Assembly: GCF_003597395.2 (NCBI RefSeq)
Contig: NC_133773.1
Span: 126,929,517 to 126,993,516, forward strand
DNA length: 64,000 bases
Reading direction: 5' to 3'
Origin: Chelonoidis abingdonii
Lineage: Eukaryota > Chordata > Testudines > Testudinidae
The notes beneath the pieces are model-generated. The model searched no databases. It was given only the letters and a program-made list of their open reading frames with translations, and was not told the origin of the DNA. Position 1 is the stretch's first letter; the number at the start of each line of letters is the position of its first letter. A program made the position numbers and the translations under genes. This document shows positions 45,682 to 56,404 of this stretch, piece by piece.

Positions 45682-45957
45682 TCACATATAGTGCCACTTC
45701 CGCACCAGCACGACTGTGTCTGTCCTTCCAAATGAATTTTGTAGCCTGTATACTGTGTCCCATTGATTATCCTCATTCCACCAAGTTTCTGTGATGCCTA
45801 TTATATCAATATCCTCATGTAATACAAGGCACTCTAGTTCACCCATATTATTATTTAGATTTCTAGCACTGATATATAAGCACTTAAAATTTTTGCTTTT
45901 TAGCTTTCTACGATTATATGATATAATTGCTTCTATCTCCGAAGCAGTCTCTTTCAT
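45682..45957 (-). pseudogene. CR1 ORF2 apurinic endonuclease N-terminus
   Basis: The minus strand gives LKSKNFKCLYISARNLNNNM, then GELECLVLHEDIDIIGITET and WWNEDNQWDT. This is the EN-domain start of CR1-clade LINEs: KclYtNARSl.nK..EL......~DiIgITETWW. The first block normally has the catalytic Asn (here N to S in ISAR), while the TETWW block keeps its catalytic Glu. The endonuclease nicks target DNA for reverse transcription. Translation fails after about 90 codons. Confidence 0.82.
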
Positions 45958-45960
45958 GGG

Positions 45961-47536
45961 GCTTCACTGGGGAAAGGGGAAGGAAGAGCTTGAACTGGAG
46001 TTAGCCTTATGTTTATGTACCCCACACTCCATCACGGAGCACTAAACACAATGAAACCTATAGCATCTATGATGTCTCTGAGAAGCAATGTGATTCAGAA
46101 CTGTTTTGGTAGCAAAAATCTGTTATTGTCATGGTATCTATCAGACACACAGTAAGAGTGTTTAAAATAACTATTCCACTTTGCTTCAACCAATCAGACC
46201 TCTCTTCACATTCCTTTAAGCTTATTTTCCTTTAATCACTGAGAGCAGCAGTATTTAGTGAGCCGTCTCATGTCAGTAAAGGCCATTACAGTAAGGGAGT
46301 ACTGCCGTGTGCCATGGAATTAATCTACAAGTTTAACGGGTTTACTGTATAGAGTAGTTTATGAAGAGAAGGGATGTGATTGGGCAATGGAAATTAAGTA
46401 ATATGATTTGGAAAACAGGGACTCTGTGGTTAGTCTTGTGGATGATATGGCCCTGGAATTTGCTGTGGACTCCAGCTTTGCCCCAGAGTACCAGGACATA
46501 ATACTGAATTCTTTTCTTTTCTAGCATGTAAATGTGAAGATCCAACTTTCTATACCCAATTTTATGTTTAGGAAGGAGGTTGCGTCAAAGTTCATTGCGT
46601 TTCAATGGTGGAAAATTGTTGAAGTAAAGCCTAACCAGGTAGTAGACTATGGAATTGGTTATCAAGCTTTTCATTTTGAACACATAATGCACTCTTATGT
46701 TTGAGAAATAAATTTTTTTATGAAATGAATTGCACAGAATTTTCCCAGTTTGGGAAAAATAACTCTGCTTTGTATGTCATCCTTTGTTCAATACAAAAGT
46801 ACTTCATTGTGACACTGTAAGAAACTGGAACAATATAAATCAGTAACAGTTAAGAATATCATAGTATATTGTAAATGTACAGTGCAGCCTAAAAGCCTTC
46901 CAGGTGGCTTAATTTCTTTCAGTGTGTTGCCTCTGCTCAGCCTTCCAGTAGAAAGGCCAGAGGCAAGACAGGCATCAGTTGGAGACAAGCCATATTTTGC
47001 ACCAAAGAGCTGGCTGCTTAAAAAAATTTAGCATTGAAGAAAATTTAAAGCTACAGGAAGCTTCAGCCTACAGTGCAAAGTATCAGTTTATGAGCCAATG
47101 GTATTACCAAAGGGCAAGGCCTCAAGTACTCCAAAGCAAGTGAGATCTAAATTCTTTGACAGTTTCTGGATATCGCAGCAGGTGGAAAGTTCTGCAGCAG
47201 CTCTTTAACTGAAAAAAAAAAAATCAAGTTACTTCTTTAAATATGAAACTGTACAATACTTTCTGTACAAAAGCAGCTGTTACTTGATATTAAGTTTAAT
47301 TTATTTTGCACTATCGGCATGCTTTCAGTTCTTGAATTTTTGTACTGATTATGCTTAACTGCATCATAGAAAGGGGAAGCTCGTGACTTTGGCAGCAAGA
47401 GCTATAAGCACCTAAGGGTGCATGAGAGACTGTGGAATAACTAAGTACATCAGTTGTGTGTTTCTGCTAAATTCATTGATTGGCAGTGAAACAGTTAATG
47501 TAAATGAACATCTTTAGGTGTTAGAGTTCACTCTCT
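45961..47536. other. Intron, no feature seen
   Basis: AT-rich unique sequence with a short A-run near 47210. No coding or RNA motif. Confidence 0.6.
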
Positions 47537-47825
47537 GGGCTGGTCTACACTAGAGGAGGGGATCGATCTAAGATACGCAACTTCAGCTACGTGAATAGCG
47601 TAGCTGAAGTTGAAGTATCTTAGATCGAGTTACCTACCGTCCTCACGGCGCAGCATCCGCGGCTCCCCCTGTCGACTCTGCTACCGCCTTTCACATTGGT
47701 GGAGTTCTGGAGTCGACAGGAGCGCATTCGGGGATTGATACATCACGTCTAGATGAGATGCGATATATCGATCCCCGAGAAATCGATTGCCACCCGCGGA
47801 TACGGCTGGTAGTGAAGACATACCC
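47537..47825. mobile_element. Harbinger-like MITE with a long fold-back stem
   Basis: A 289-bp element with ends GGGCTGGTCTACACT and AGTGAAGACATACCC, flanked by a 3-bp duplication TCT (47534-47536 and 47826-47828). The 3-bp duplication suggests the PIF/Harbinger superfamily. Near its left end it has a strong hairpin: 47564-47592 against 47598-47627, with arms reading CGATCTAAGATACGCAACTT and its complement. CpG content is high for the region. No coding capacity. Confidence 0.8.
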
Positions 47826-48590
47826 TCTGAGATGAATGGTGCAATTAACAACATCTCTGTGTTTCTAACTCTCTCAATGTTATTGCAAGTCTCATGATGT
47901 TTGGTATTTTTCATAAGGCCTCAGTTCCTTAATTTTTTTTAAATAACATGAGAATCTCATCTTTTTTTAAAGTAAGTTTCTAGCCTTCATGATTGTGGAG
48001 AAAATCTTGAAAACCAACTGTATATTTGTGGCTCAAAAACTGAAATAAAATAATCCAAAATTCATTATTTTTTTAATCTCATATTTTCGGGTGAGGAGTC
48101 TATGTATTATTATTTGAAAGGTTGGGGTTGGCAGTATTGGAGGGTTTGGGGGTTGTTTTTTGTTTTGTTTTTTGCTGCGGGCAAACTCAGGAAGGTGATA
48201 CTTCATTGATTTGCTTTCCCATTTTCAAAGATCTTGAGAGCCATGAGGGTTAGAAATATTTTGTTTGTAAATAAAAGCTCAGGCTCTGGAACACAATCTG
48301 AGGCAAGAGGTGGGCAAGGAGATAGATTCTGCAAGGGGCCTTTCCTAACTGTTTGCTCTTTATGTTAACTAAGAGATGCAAATTGAAAAATCCACCTATT
48401 ATGAAAAGTGGATCTCTGCTCCTTAAAAAAAACAAACAAAAAAAAACAAAAAAAAAACTTTGTAAAAATAACATCAAAAGACCCATGTTCATTTTCTCTT
48501 ACTGAATCAAATATACTCCTTTTGCAAATAAATAAAGATGATTTTTTCCAACTGATAGTCCTGCAAATTCACCTTGGCATCTGAAACTCA
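47826..48590. other. Intron with A-rich simple repeat
   Basis: AT-rich sequence; an A-rich (AAAAC)n-like tract lies at 48425-48462. Ends at the TCA target site of the next MITE. Confidence 0.6.
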
Positions 48591-49681
48591 GGCCAGGTCT
48601 ACACTGCGACTTTAAATCGGTTTAATGGCCGATATACCGATTTAACGCTGTATCCGTTCACATGACGTCGTCATTAATATCGATTTTACCGCCTCCTTAA
48701 ATCGATTTCGGAACTCCTCCCAAACGAGAGGAGTAGCGCTAAATTCGATAGTGATAACTCGGATTAGGGTTCATGTGGACGGAAATCGACGTTATTGGCC
48801 TCCGGGCGGCATCCCAGAGTGCAGCACTGACCGCTCTGGACAGCAATCTGAACTCGGATGCAGCGGGCAGGTAAACAGGAAAAGCCCCGCGAACTTTTGA
48901 ATTACATTTCCTGCTTGCCCAGCGTGGAGCTCTGATCAGCACGGCTGGCGATGCAGTTTGAAATCGAAAAAGAGCTCCAGCATAGACCGTACGGGAGATA
49001 CTAGGTCTGATCGCTGTATGGGGAGACAAATCTGTTGTATCCAGCTCCGTTACAGAACACGAAATGCCAAAGCGTTTGAATAAAAAACTCCAGGATACAC
49101 AGCGCTGTGTGACAAGCGTAACGGGAAGCCAGAGACTCAAATGGACGCTCATGAAGGGAGGGAGGGGGTACTGAGGACTCCCGCTATCCCACAGTCCACA
49201 GCAGTCTCTGAAAATTATTTCCATTCTTGGCTGAGCTCCAAATGTCTGTAGGTTCAAACACAGTGTCTGGCGTGGTTCAGGGAACAGCTCCTCAGTTTAT
49301 TCCCCCCCCCCCACCAAGTGAAAAAAAAGGGAAAGATTGCTGTGCTATGGCGTTTGCTCAATGCACTCTACGAAAAAGGCGCCAAAGGGTTGTCTGCTGC
49401 CTTCACAAAGGGAGGGGTGAGGCTGTACCCAGCACCACTCGGGGCAATGTTTTCTGCCCCATCAGGCACTGTGCTCTCAACACGGAAGTGGGAACTATGG
49501 GATAGCTGAGGAACAGCTACCCACAGTGCACCGCTCCTTAAATCGATGGTAGCCTTGGACCAGGGACGCAAGCAATCGATTTTGTGATTGCACTGTGGAC
49601 GCGCAAACCCGATTTTATAACATCGGTTTTGTAATATCGGTTTAAACTACTTCGAATTAATCGTGCAGTGTAGACGTAGCC
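48591..49681. mobile_element. Harbinger-like nonautonomous element, 1.1 kb
   Basis: Ends GGCCAGGTCTACACTGC and GCAGTGTAGACGTAGCC, flanked by a 3-bp duplication TCA (48588-48590 and 49682-49684). The ends share the GTCTACACT core with the 289-bp MITE at 47537, so both are probably mobilised by related transposases. Sub-terminal regions are inverted and AT-rich (TAAATCGGTTTAATGG, ATCGGTTTAAACTA). The interior is moderately GC-rich. A 172-codon minus-strand open frame (48739-49257) and others have no transposase motif. Confidence 0.82.
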
Positions 49682-50435
49682 TCATTCTCAGTTCTGTTTG
49701 ACTCATACATTGTTACCAGTAATAAAAATCATGCTAATCTCATTTACACTTGTGCAACCTCTTCATCCTCAAATTCTGTCCTTAGATACACTTCTGCATT
49801 TCCTATTGTTTTCTGTGGGGATTGTACAAGTATAATTGGGAACAGAATTTGACCCTGCAGCTTGAATTCTGTTGATAAAATCCATCTCATTCTCAAACTG
49901 GGAGTTTTTTTTCTACAGTGCAAACATAAGTATAAAGCAATAAACTTCAGTTTTCACCAAGAAAGCAAACATGACTGAGTGTCTGTGAAGAGCAGATCTG
50001 CTAAAAAAGACAGTGCCATTTTTACGCAGTTACTCTTTCAAGAAGAAACAGACCTTAAGCAGTCATTACTAATTCATTGATAGAAATGACCCCAGCCAGA
50101 AACTTCAGATCTGGATCCAAACGTGCTGTAGGTGTTGAAATCTGGGATTTTTGTTGGAGTCTAAGGCTAGCTGTTAGATATTACTTTATTGTGTGCTGAT
50201 GAGAGAACTAGTGATGTCAGCCTTTCTTTGAATTACTCAATTTTGAAGCTATGAAACTTTAATTTGCCTTACTCAGTTAACCCTATAAAGCAGAGAAATT
50301 GAGATTTTTTTTCCAGCATTCTCCATTGATACAATACATGTTCATGCTAATAGCAGAGAGCTGTAAACTTATCTATGCCCTAAATTAGCATTCCTAGTTT
50401 TTATAATTATATTTGTGAAATACATGTAGTCTTTT
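49682..50435. other. Intron, no feature seen
   Basis: AT-rich unique sequence. Confidence 0.55.
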
Positions 50436-51091
50436 CAGGTGTGCATGCACCTCTTGACCCCATGAGAGGAGATTTTCCATTAGCAGTGTCCGTTCAACCC
50501 ATGCATGTGCTCTATAACTTCATGAGGTTATATTGAGCTGTATAGGTAAACTACCCTCAGTTCCTTCTCTACTGCCTCAGCCCGAGACAGAGCTCTAGCA
50601 TGTCTGCCTTATGTGTGCCTCAGCATATTCTGCAGTTGTTGTTTTTTAGTTAGTTTAGTGTTTCTAGCTAGTGTTTTTTGTTGTTAGTGTAGAATTAGAG
50701 GCTTTTTTCCTCCTCCCCACACAGACCTTTTTCTAGAGAGTTTATTTGGTTAGGCTGGGCATGCCTGGCTTACCAGGATTCAGATCTCTTGTCAAGAGGC
50801 TATCCTGTTTAGTGACGGCCACTCTTAGTGTACTCGTTTGATTCTGTGCTACTTGTGGTGCCATCTTCATAGAGCTGAGGCCTTGATCACTTGTAATTAT
50901 TAAAAAACCAATGGACAGTTTTTGTAGTAGCAGTGATTTTAATCCCAGTGCTCCTTGCCAAATTTCATTATGTGTAATTAGATTATTCCTCAAATTTCTA
51001 CAATATGAAATGGCATGGTATTCTTCGCTTTCTGTTCTAAACTGTGGTAAGGTTGTTATGCACTATTAAACTTCTGCATTCCACACCAGAA

Positions 51092-51190
51092 ATGTCTGCA
51101 TTTCAATGGTGGCGGGAATAATTATACATATCCCTTAAAAGGAGGTTGTGAGGTTTAATGTTGGTAAATGCTATGAGAGCTTAAATAATT
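51092..51190 (+). repeat. Possible MIR/CORE-SINE fragment
   Basis: ATTTCAATGGTGGCGGGAAT, then AAGGAGGTTGTGAGGTTTAA and TGCTATGAGAGCTTA follow the order of the MIR 3' half (ATCTGTAAAATGGGGATAAT...GGTTGTTGTGAGGATTAAAT...AAGCGCTTAGA). Diverged, no ends seen. Confidence 0.45.
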
Positions 51191-51948
51191 GTGCCATACA
51201 GATGCTAAATGTTATAATCTTTGGGTTTTGCACAGCTTCTGATACTGACAAACAAAACATATTAGCTATTGCAAAAGAGAGGCATTAAAAACTCATTTCA
51301 GATTAAAATGTTGTGTTGTATCAAGGAGACAGAATGCTAAACTTTGTATACTGTGAACATCACCTCCAGCTGTGATCAGACCTTATTATTTAAGCAGGGG
51401 TATGTAACTGAAGGGATACCTGCAGGGACAAGCCCAGGATGGTTCCAGTAATAGCACTTGCACTCTTTCCTCAGAATCTGGGGTAGTGGTGGAAGTACCA
51501 GGCTGAGTGATGGCATTTCCCAAAAGAATAACTTTTGCCTAGCTCTCAAATCCAGAGCACAGAAGAATCAGGAGACCAAACTGAGATTTATGATGATGGA
51601 GTGCTCGGTTCGACCCATTCTGAGTCACGTCATGCCACCCTTTCTCCCACTGTACATCTGTTGCTGGACAGACTAGCCACCCCTTCAACCTTGGTGAAGG
51701 TCTTCCCTAAGAGAGAGAGAGACTTCGGAAGACTCGTGGAAGGCTCTGAAGAAGAGGAGCTTGGTCTCCCACTACAGAGTTGGTTCTGAAAAAGCCCTGA
51801 TCTCCCACTAAGTCTACGGTGTTGGATGCCTCAACCTCTTGATGAAATACCGTGGGGGTGAAGGACACTTCTCCCTCTGGTACCAGCAGGGCTAGGAGAT
51901 CCTGGAGCACTCTGGAGAGCATTGCTTCAGCAGGCACCCAGTACCATC

Positions 51949-53044
51949 TGTGATGCTTTATGATTCAAAATGACTATTTGTATCAGTGTTATTGCCGCTT
52001 TTATACAATTGCAACAAAATTTGTACAAATGTGACAGGTAAGGTGTCAATGGAAAAGTTTTATATTCTATCAAGTAAGATTCTGGTTAAATCCATGTATC
52101 ATCTTTGTATCTGAAGTTATTAATATTGGCTACGCATTTGTATTTCAAATATGTGTTGTTTTCCTGGGTGGCATGTCCCAGATAGCTGTCTAGCCCTGAT
52201 GTAAATCTATCTGTTGATGGCCCATTAAGACACTCCATTCTCACAATGGGGATGTCTCAGATAGCAAGGAGTCAAAGGCCACCCTCTGTGATTCAGCAAA
52301 ACATGAAGGGGCATGTGATATGCTCATGTGACCCTAAGCCAAATGGCCCATCTTGGGCCTGTAACTTTCCTTATACAGGGGCTGTGCGCTTTGTTTGGGA
52401 CAGTAAATTTCTATGTACATGGCAAAGGATATAAAAGACACCTGAGACATTTCCAGTTTCTCTTTCCTGCTCTAATTCTCAGGATTGTGTATTTACAACT
52501 AAAAGGAATATCTTGAACTATGAGCTGAGGACCTTCCAATCTTTTGGAAGTTACCAGGGTGACTTTTGCAAGCCAGCACTCTCTGTCATCACTGCTACAA
52601 ACCTGATATAAGGACTTCTGTGTATATGGTTCCTTAATCATTCAGTAATGCTCATCTTTGCATTTATTATTAAGTCTTTAGTTAGTTTATTAAGGATTGG
52701 CTGGCAGCTTGATATTTGGGTACGATCTGTGATGCATATTGACCTGGACATAAGTGTCTGATCCTTTGGGATTAGTAAAACCTCACATATGGTGAAATGG
52801 GTTTTCGGTAACTCCTTACTATACTAGACCTGTTTGTCTGGATGGGAGCCAGCAGCTTGAATGCCTAAAGGGAACTGTTTGACTTCTGGTTGACCAACGT
52901 GGTACTCCAGAAGTTCTTTTGCTAGTGACTTGGTGAATCTAATTATTGACTAACCACCAGTTTTGGGGATTGTCTGTCCTATTTCTTGCAGTCTACCCTG
53001 AGTGTGGCATTCTCAGTGTGGTCCATCCCAGGCACCCAGTCACA
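51949..53044 (+). mobile_element. Solo LTR of an endogenous retrovirus (5-bp TSD)
   Basis: A 1096-bp LTR beginning TGTGATGC and ending CAGTCACA, flanked by perfect 5-bp duplications CCATC (51944-51948 and 53045-53049). A TATA-like box (GGATATAAAAGACACC, about 52427) sets the plus orientation and implies transcription start about 30 bp further on. No internal viral sequence. It sits in DIRS ORF1. Confidence 0.9.
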
Positions 53045-53340
53045 CCATCTGTGAAGGACATGGAGTCCTAGGACATTCACTTCTCTAGAATGGCACCGAC
53101 TGCATCAGACTTACCATTGATGCCTTCTCACCACAATGGGTACTGGAAAAACTGAAGTGCCAAATGCCTTCAGTCCTGGCACTGGCGCATTCCAGAAAAA
53201 CAGTACCTCAACTCAGTACTGCAGGAATTCTGCTACTCCAGGGACTTGTCAGTTTTAGACAGGCCAGAGTCCCCACTACTTATGGGTACCAAATAACTCT
53301 CAGTACAGAGACCTCAGTTTCTGGATTACCATTGCTTCCT

Positions 53341-53524
53341 GTAAAAACAGCAAAGAGTCCTGTGGCACCTTATAGACTAACAGATGTTTTAGAGCATGAG
53401 CTTTCATGGATGAATACCCACTTCATTGGATGCTCATGCTCCAAAACGTCTGTTAGTCTATAAGGTGCCACAGGACTCTTTGGTGCTTTTACAGATCCAG
53501 ACTAACATGGCTACCCCTCTGATA
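53341..53524. mobile_element. Penelope-tail-derived hairpin insertion with 11-bp TSD
   Basis: A complete 184-bp insertion flanked by perfect 11-bp duplications CATTGCTTCCT (53330-53340 and 53525-53535). It is a near-perfect inverted repeat: 53341-53400 pairs with 53433-53492, loop 53401-53432. A 32-bp single tail follows, GATCCAGACTAACATGG and CTACCCCTCTGATA. The arm words (GTGGCACCTTATAGACTAAC) are those of the 3' tail of the Penelope-like element at 21013. It carries no coding sequence, so it depends on an element in trans. Confidence 0.88.
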
Positions 53525-53754
53525 CATTGCTTCCTGGTATCGCAAGATTTTCTGCCTTATTCTATTGCGCCCTCCCCCACATTTGGAGAACATTCAGGGG
53601 GATGAAGGAGACATTCAGTCAGTTTCCTCTTTACCAGTGCAGGGTTGTCCTCCACATCAGTACAGAAATCCATATCTTGACAAAGATTCTCATCTACAAC
53701 AGAGATGGTGGGATCAGTCTTGGGGGCCACCCCTTTTCCCATTTGGGCCTCTAG

Positions 53755-55104
53755 TGTAAGCAGAGTCAGGATGAGCTCTACCCTGACATCTGGTGGTGAA
53801 TTATGGTGAGTGTGGAAAAGAATTTCAGGAGCTGATCATGTTTGCATAGGCGCACCCACCCCGTCTAGCATAGCCCATGGCAGCCTAAAATGGTCACTTT
53901 GATAGCTGTGGGATCCCCAATTTCTCTGTTATTGGGGCAGGAGGAATAAAGCGTTGTAACCCTGATTATGTGAATGAGGGACTATGAACCTGTTTTATGA
54001 CAGAGAATCTCGCCATCAACTAAGTAGCACTCGCTAGACAAGGGACATGGGTGCCAAAACCCAGTAAATGGAGAGAGGTTGGGGACAGCTGTGTGTACCT
54101 GATGGTATGGGCCCCTTTTGAGGGCCTGGAACACCAATTACACCTCTGTGTCTCTCCACTGTTGAAGAGCAGAGCTAATTTTGATTCCATTAGGAGTCCA
54201 TCTAGAGGCTGCTGAGCTGAATTCACTTTGGGCCAATGGTGCACCAGCACTGGAGCTCCCCTACTACAAGCTGAAATCACTAGTAGCTGAAATCACTAAA
54301 AGAGCTAAACTTACTGAGCTGAGATCACTGAGTGCTGTGTTAACTAGTGGGGGAGCCTGAAGATCTGTCGCTAAGCAACTGGCAGAGCGGAGCAGTTTAA
54401 AGCATGGTTGGAGCAGCCCATGGAACAGTGAGTGGAGCGGAGCGGTTTGTGGGACGGTTGGAGCGGCCCAAGGAACAGCGAGCGGAGTGGAGCAGTTTGC
54501 GGGGACGGCTGGAGCGGCTCACGGGTCGGCTGGAGGAGTGACACAGCTGATGGAGTGGAGCTGGTCGTGGTGAAGGCTGCAGCAGAACTTCACAGAGAGG
54601 CAGGACAGTTGGCCCCAGCCCACGTAAGGTACCCCTTAACACCCTGTGTGCCCCCTCCCCATTTTCACCCAGGCTGGGGGAGGGTAAAACTCTGCAGATA
54701 AACTTTTGAACTCTGGGGCAGCACTGACCAGGGACAGAGACTTTTGGGTTGTTGGACGATGGGGTGATTGGACTTAAGACCCTAAGGGGAAAAGGACATT
54801 GCCAAAACTTACTTGGTGGGTCTTTTGCTCATGGTTTATGTTATGAATCCTGTTTGTGGTGTTTCCCCCATATGATGCCACATTGTTTCTCTCCTTTATT
54901 AAAAGGATTTTGCTACACTCCAGACTCTATGCTTGCGAGAGGGGAAGTATGGCCTCCTAGAGGTGCCCAGGAGGGTTGTATGTAATTGTCCCAGGTCACT
55001 GGGTGGGGGCTTGAGCCGGTTTTGCATTGCGTTTTTGAAACGGAACCCTTGGATACTGAACCCAGCCCTTGTTGCTGCCAACGCAGAGAGGCAGAAGGGT
55101 TACA
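53755..55104 (+). mobile_element. Solo LTR of an endogenous retrovirus (4-bp TSD)
   Basis: A 1350-bp LTR beginning TGTAAGC and ending GGGTTACA, flanked by 4-bp duplications CTAG (53751-53754 and 55105-55108). A late ATTAAA signal (CTTTATTAAAAGGATTTTGC, about 54893) sets plus orientation. An internal region (54376-54540) has imperfect GGAGCGGxxCAxGGAACAG repeats of about 45-50 bp. The 4-bp duplication suggests a gammaretrovirus-like class, different from the 5-bp LTRs. No internal viral sequence. Confidence 0.87.
54376..54540. repeat. Tandem repeats inside the LTR
   Basis: Three to four imperfect units of the form GCGGAGCAGTTT...GGACGGTTGGAGCGGCCCA...GGAACAGTGAGT within the LTR. LTR U3 regions often carry such enhancer-like repeats; function here is inferred only. 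Confidence 0.6.
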
Positions 55105-55142
55105 CTAGGATGCTGGGTTGTATATTATCAGCAGTTTGCCAG

Positions 55143-55235
55143 ATTCATAGATTTTAAGCTCAGAAGGGACCATCGTGATCTTCTCATCTGACTTCCTGCA
55201 CATTGCAGGCCACAGAACCTCACCCACCCACTCCT
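55143..55235 (-). repeat. CR1 3'-end fragment
   Basis: TTCATAGATTTTAAGCTCAG, then AGGGACCATCGTGATCTTCT and TGCACATTGCAGGCCACAGA form the CR1 3' terminus in reverse. Very short 5'-truncated insertion. Confidence 0.85.
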
Positions 55236-55439
55236 GCCAAAGACTGGCTTGGTGTCCTTATCTGCTTCACATGTGTATCTAGTCTGCATACAAGTTTGAC
55301 TATCCCTCCTCTCCTCTCCTCTCCCAGGATGCATGTTGCATGCTTCACTCACTCTAGGGGTTCTTCACCTCTGAGCCTGGCTCCTAGATGGTTCATGGGA
55401 TTAGAATCTACCTGTTCAGCAAGAGTACAACAGGCATAA

Positions 55440-56400
55440 CTAAACAGTAGAAGGGAATCAGCTTGAATTACGTTCAGAAATGGAGATGATTCAACCACTG
55501 ATGTCACCAGTACCTGAATCCTCTTTGCTGTCAGCCATCTTGGATTACCCGCTGAACTTGAAATCAGGGTTATCCATTAGCTCTTTTAGACTCATAAACT
55601 TGAAGGTCAGAAAGGACAATCGTGATCATTTAGTCTGATCTCCTGCACATTGCAGGCCACAGATCTTCACCCACTCTTGAAATAGCCTCAGCTTCATCTG
55701 GCTGCAATATCTGCATTTCACTTATCTACGAAGACTGCTTTTCTAGTAGCTATCACGTCAGGCCACAGGGTTGGGGAGATGAGGGCCTTGATGGGTAGAC
55801 CCACCATTTATGGTATTTTTCAAGGCAAGATCTCTTTATGGCCACACCCTCTATTTGTATCTAAAGTGCTGTCAAATCTGTATTTTAAGCAGGCCATTCA
55901 TCTATCAGTATTTTTCCCTAAATCATATAAATCTCAGCACGAGACCTCCTTTCATACTTTAGATGTGAGACAGGCATTGGACTTTTATCTAGATAGGACC
56001 ACGCAATTTTGGAAGTCACCTAGATTGTTTGTCTCCATTGAAGAAATGTCCAAGGGTCCATAATCTCTACAGAGAGATTTTTTTAGGTGTATCGTTGCTT
56101 GATACAATGTAGCTGGTGCTCTGTTTCCCAAAGATTAATAGCACACTCAGCCAGATCACAGGGAACTTCCACAGCTTTACTCAAAAACATTTCAGTGTCT
56201 GAGACATGCAGTGCTGCTTCATGGGCCTCAGTGCATACTTTTTCTAAACACTATGCCATGGTCCATTTGTCACATCTGATACAGCACTTGGTTCTGCTGT
56301 ACTGTCTTCAGTCTTGGACTCAATTCCAAAGCTCCCTCCTGCCGCTGGAGATACTGCTCAGGAGTCACCTGAAAGGGAACAACCATAGGGACACTACTTG
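55440..56400 (+). pseudogene. DIRS tyrosine recombinase remnant (copy 2)
   Basis: VPESSLLSAILDYPLNLKSG (about 55510-55570) and LSISSF belong to the N-terminal SAM-like domain. The CR1 end interrupts here. KTAFLVAIT (about 55730-55760) begins the core, then RALMGRPTIYGIFQGKISLW and SKVLSNLYFKQAIHLSVFFP (55780-55920). LDVRQALDFYLDRTTQFWKS, with PRLFVSIEEMSKGP, is the classic DIRS YR middle (LDVRRALAFYLDRT...RKSPRLFVS). The C-terminus, about 56130-56275, reads IAHSARSQGTSTALLKNISV and then CSAASWASVHTFSKHYAMVH, containing HSAR (HxxR box) and HY (catalytic Tyr). Catalytic residues of the C-terminal part persist, but stops and frameshifts make it dead. The first Arg box (TSARRV) is degraded. Confidence 0.82.
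55587..55682 (-). repeat. CR1 3'-end fragment
   Basis: AGACTCATAAACTTGAAGGT, then GGACAATCGTGATCATTTAG and TGCACATTGCAGGCCACAGA, the same terminus as 55143. It splits the recombinase between the SAM-like domain (SGLSISSF) and the next block (LAAISAFHLS). Confidence 0.87.
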
Positions 56401-56404
56401 AAGA

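Larger units (their letters stand above)
41683..45960 (-). mobile_element. CR1 LINE, from 3' end to ORF2 endonuclease, split by a hAT
   Basis: The CR1 3' terminus in reverse (ACATAAGAACAGCCATACTG) lies at 41686. RT-related sequence follows through about 43290; on the minus strand at 42674-42480, KTVKSQADCEELQKDLSKLD and WQMKFNVDKYKVMHTGNN match the RT thumb region. The element is interrupted by a hAT at 43303-45263. It resumes at 45264 exactly where it stopped, and ends with the start of ORF2 (endonuclease) near 45957. Internal deletions exist, since about 2.3 kb remain of a longer ORF2. Stops and frameshifts abound. Confidence 0.88.
51400..53750 (+). pseudogene. DIRS gag-like ORF1 remnant (copy 2)
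   Basis: Ser/Thr/Pro-rich ORF1 sequence broken by three insertions and frameshifts. Blocks visible are ESRHATLSPTVHLLLDRLAT (51612-51680) followed by RERDFGRLVEGSEEEEL (about 51715-51765), then the low-complexity 'GGTACCxxxx' type sequence (53050-53340, 53525-53750). Across the solo LTR, the reading ...CCCAGTACCATC joins TGTGAAGGACATGG. I do not see the conserved C-terminal ORF1 blocks that are present in copies 1 and 3. Function as in copy 1; no active product. Confidence 0.55.

Noticed and set aside
48739..49257. 172-codon minus-strand open frame as a Harbinger transposase
   Set aside because: No DDE or nuclease motifs, and the element is short with noncoding-like interior.
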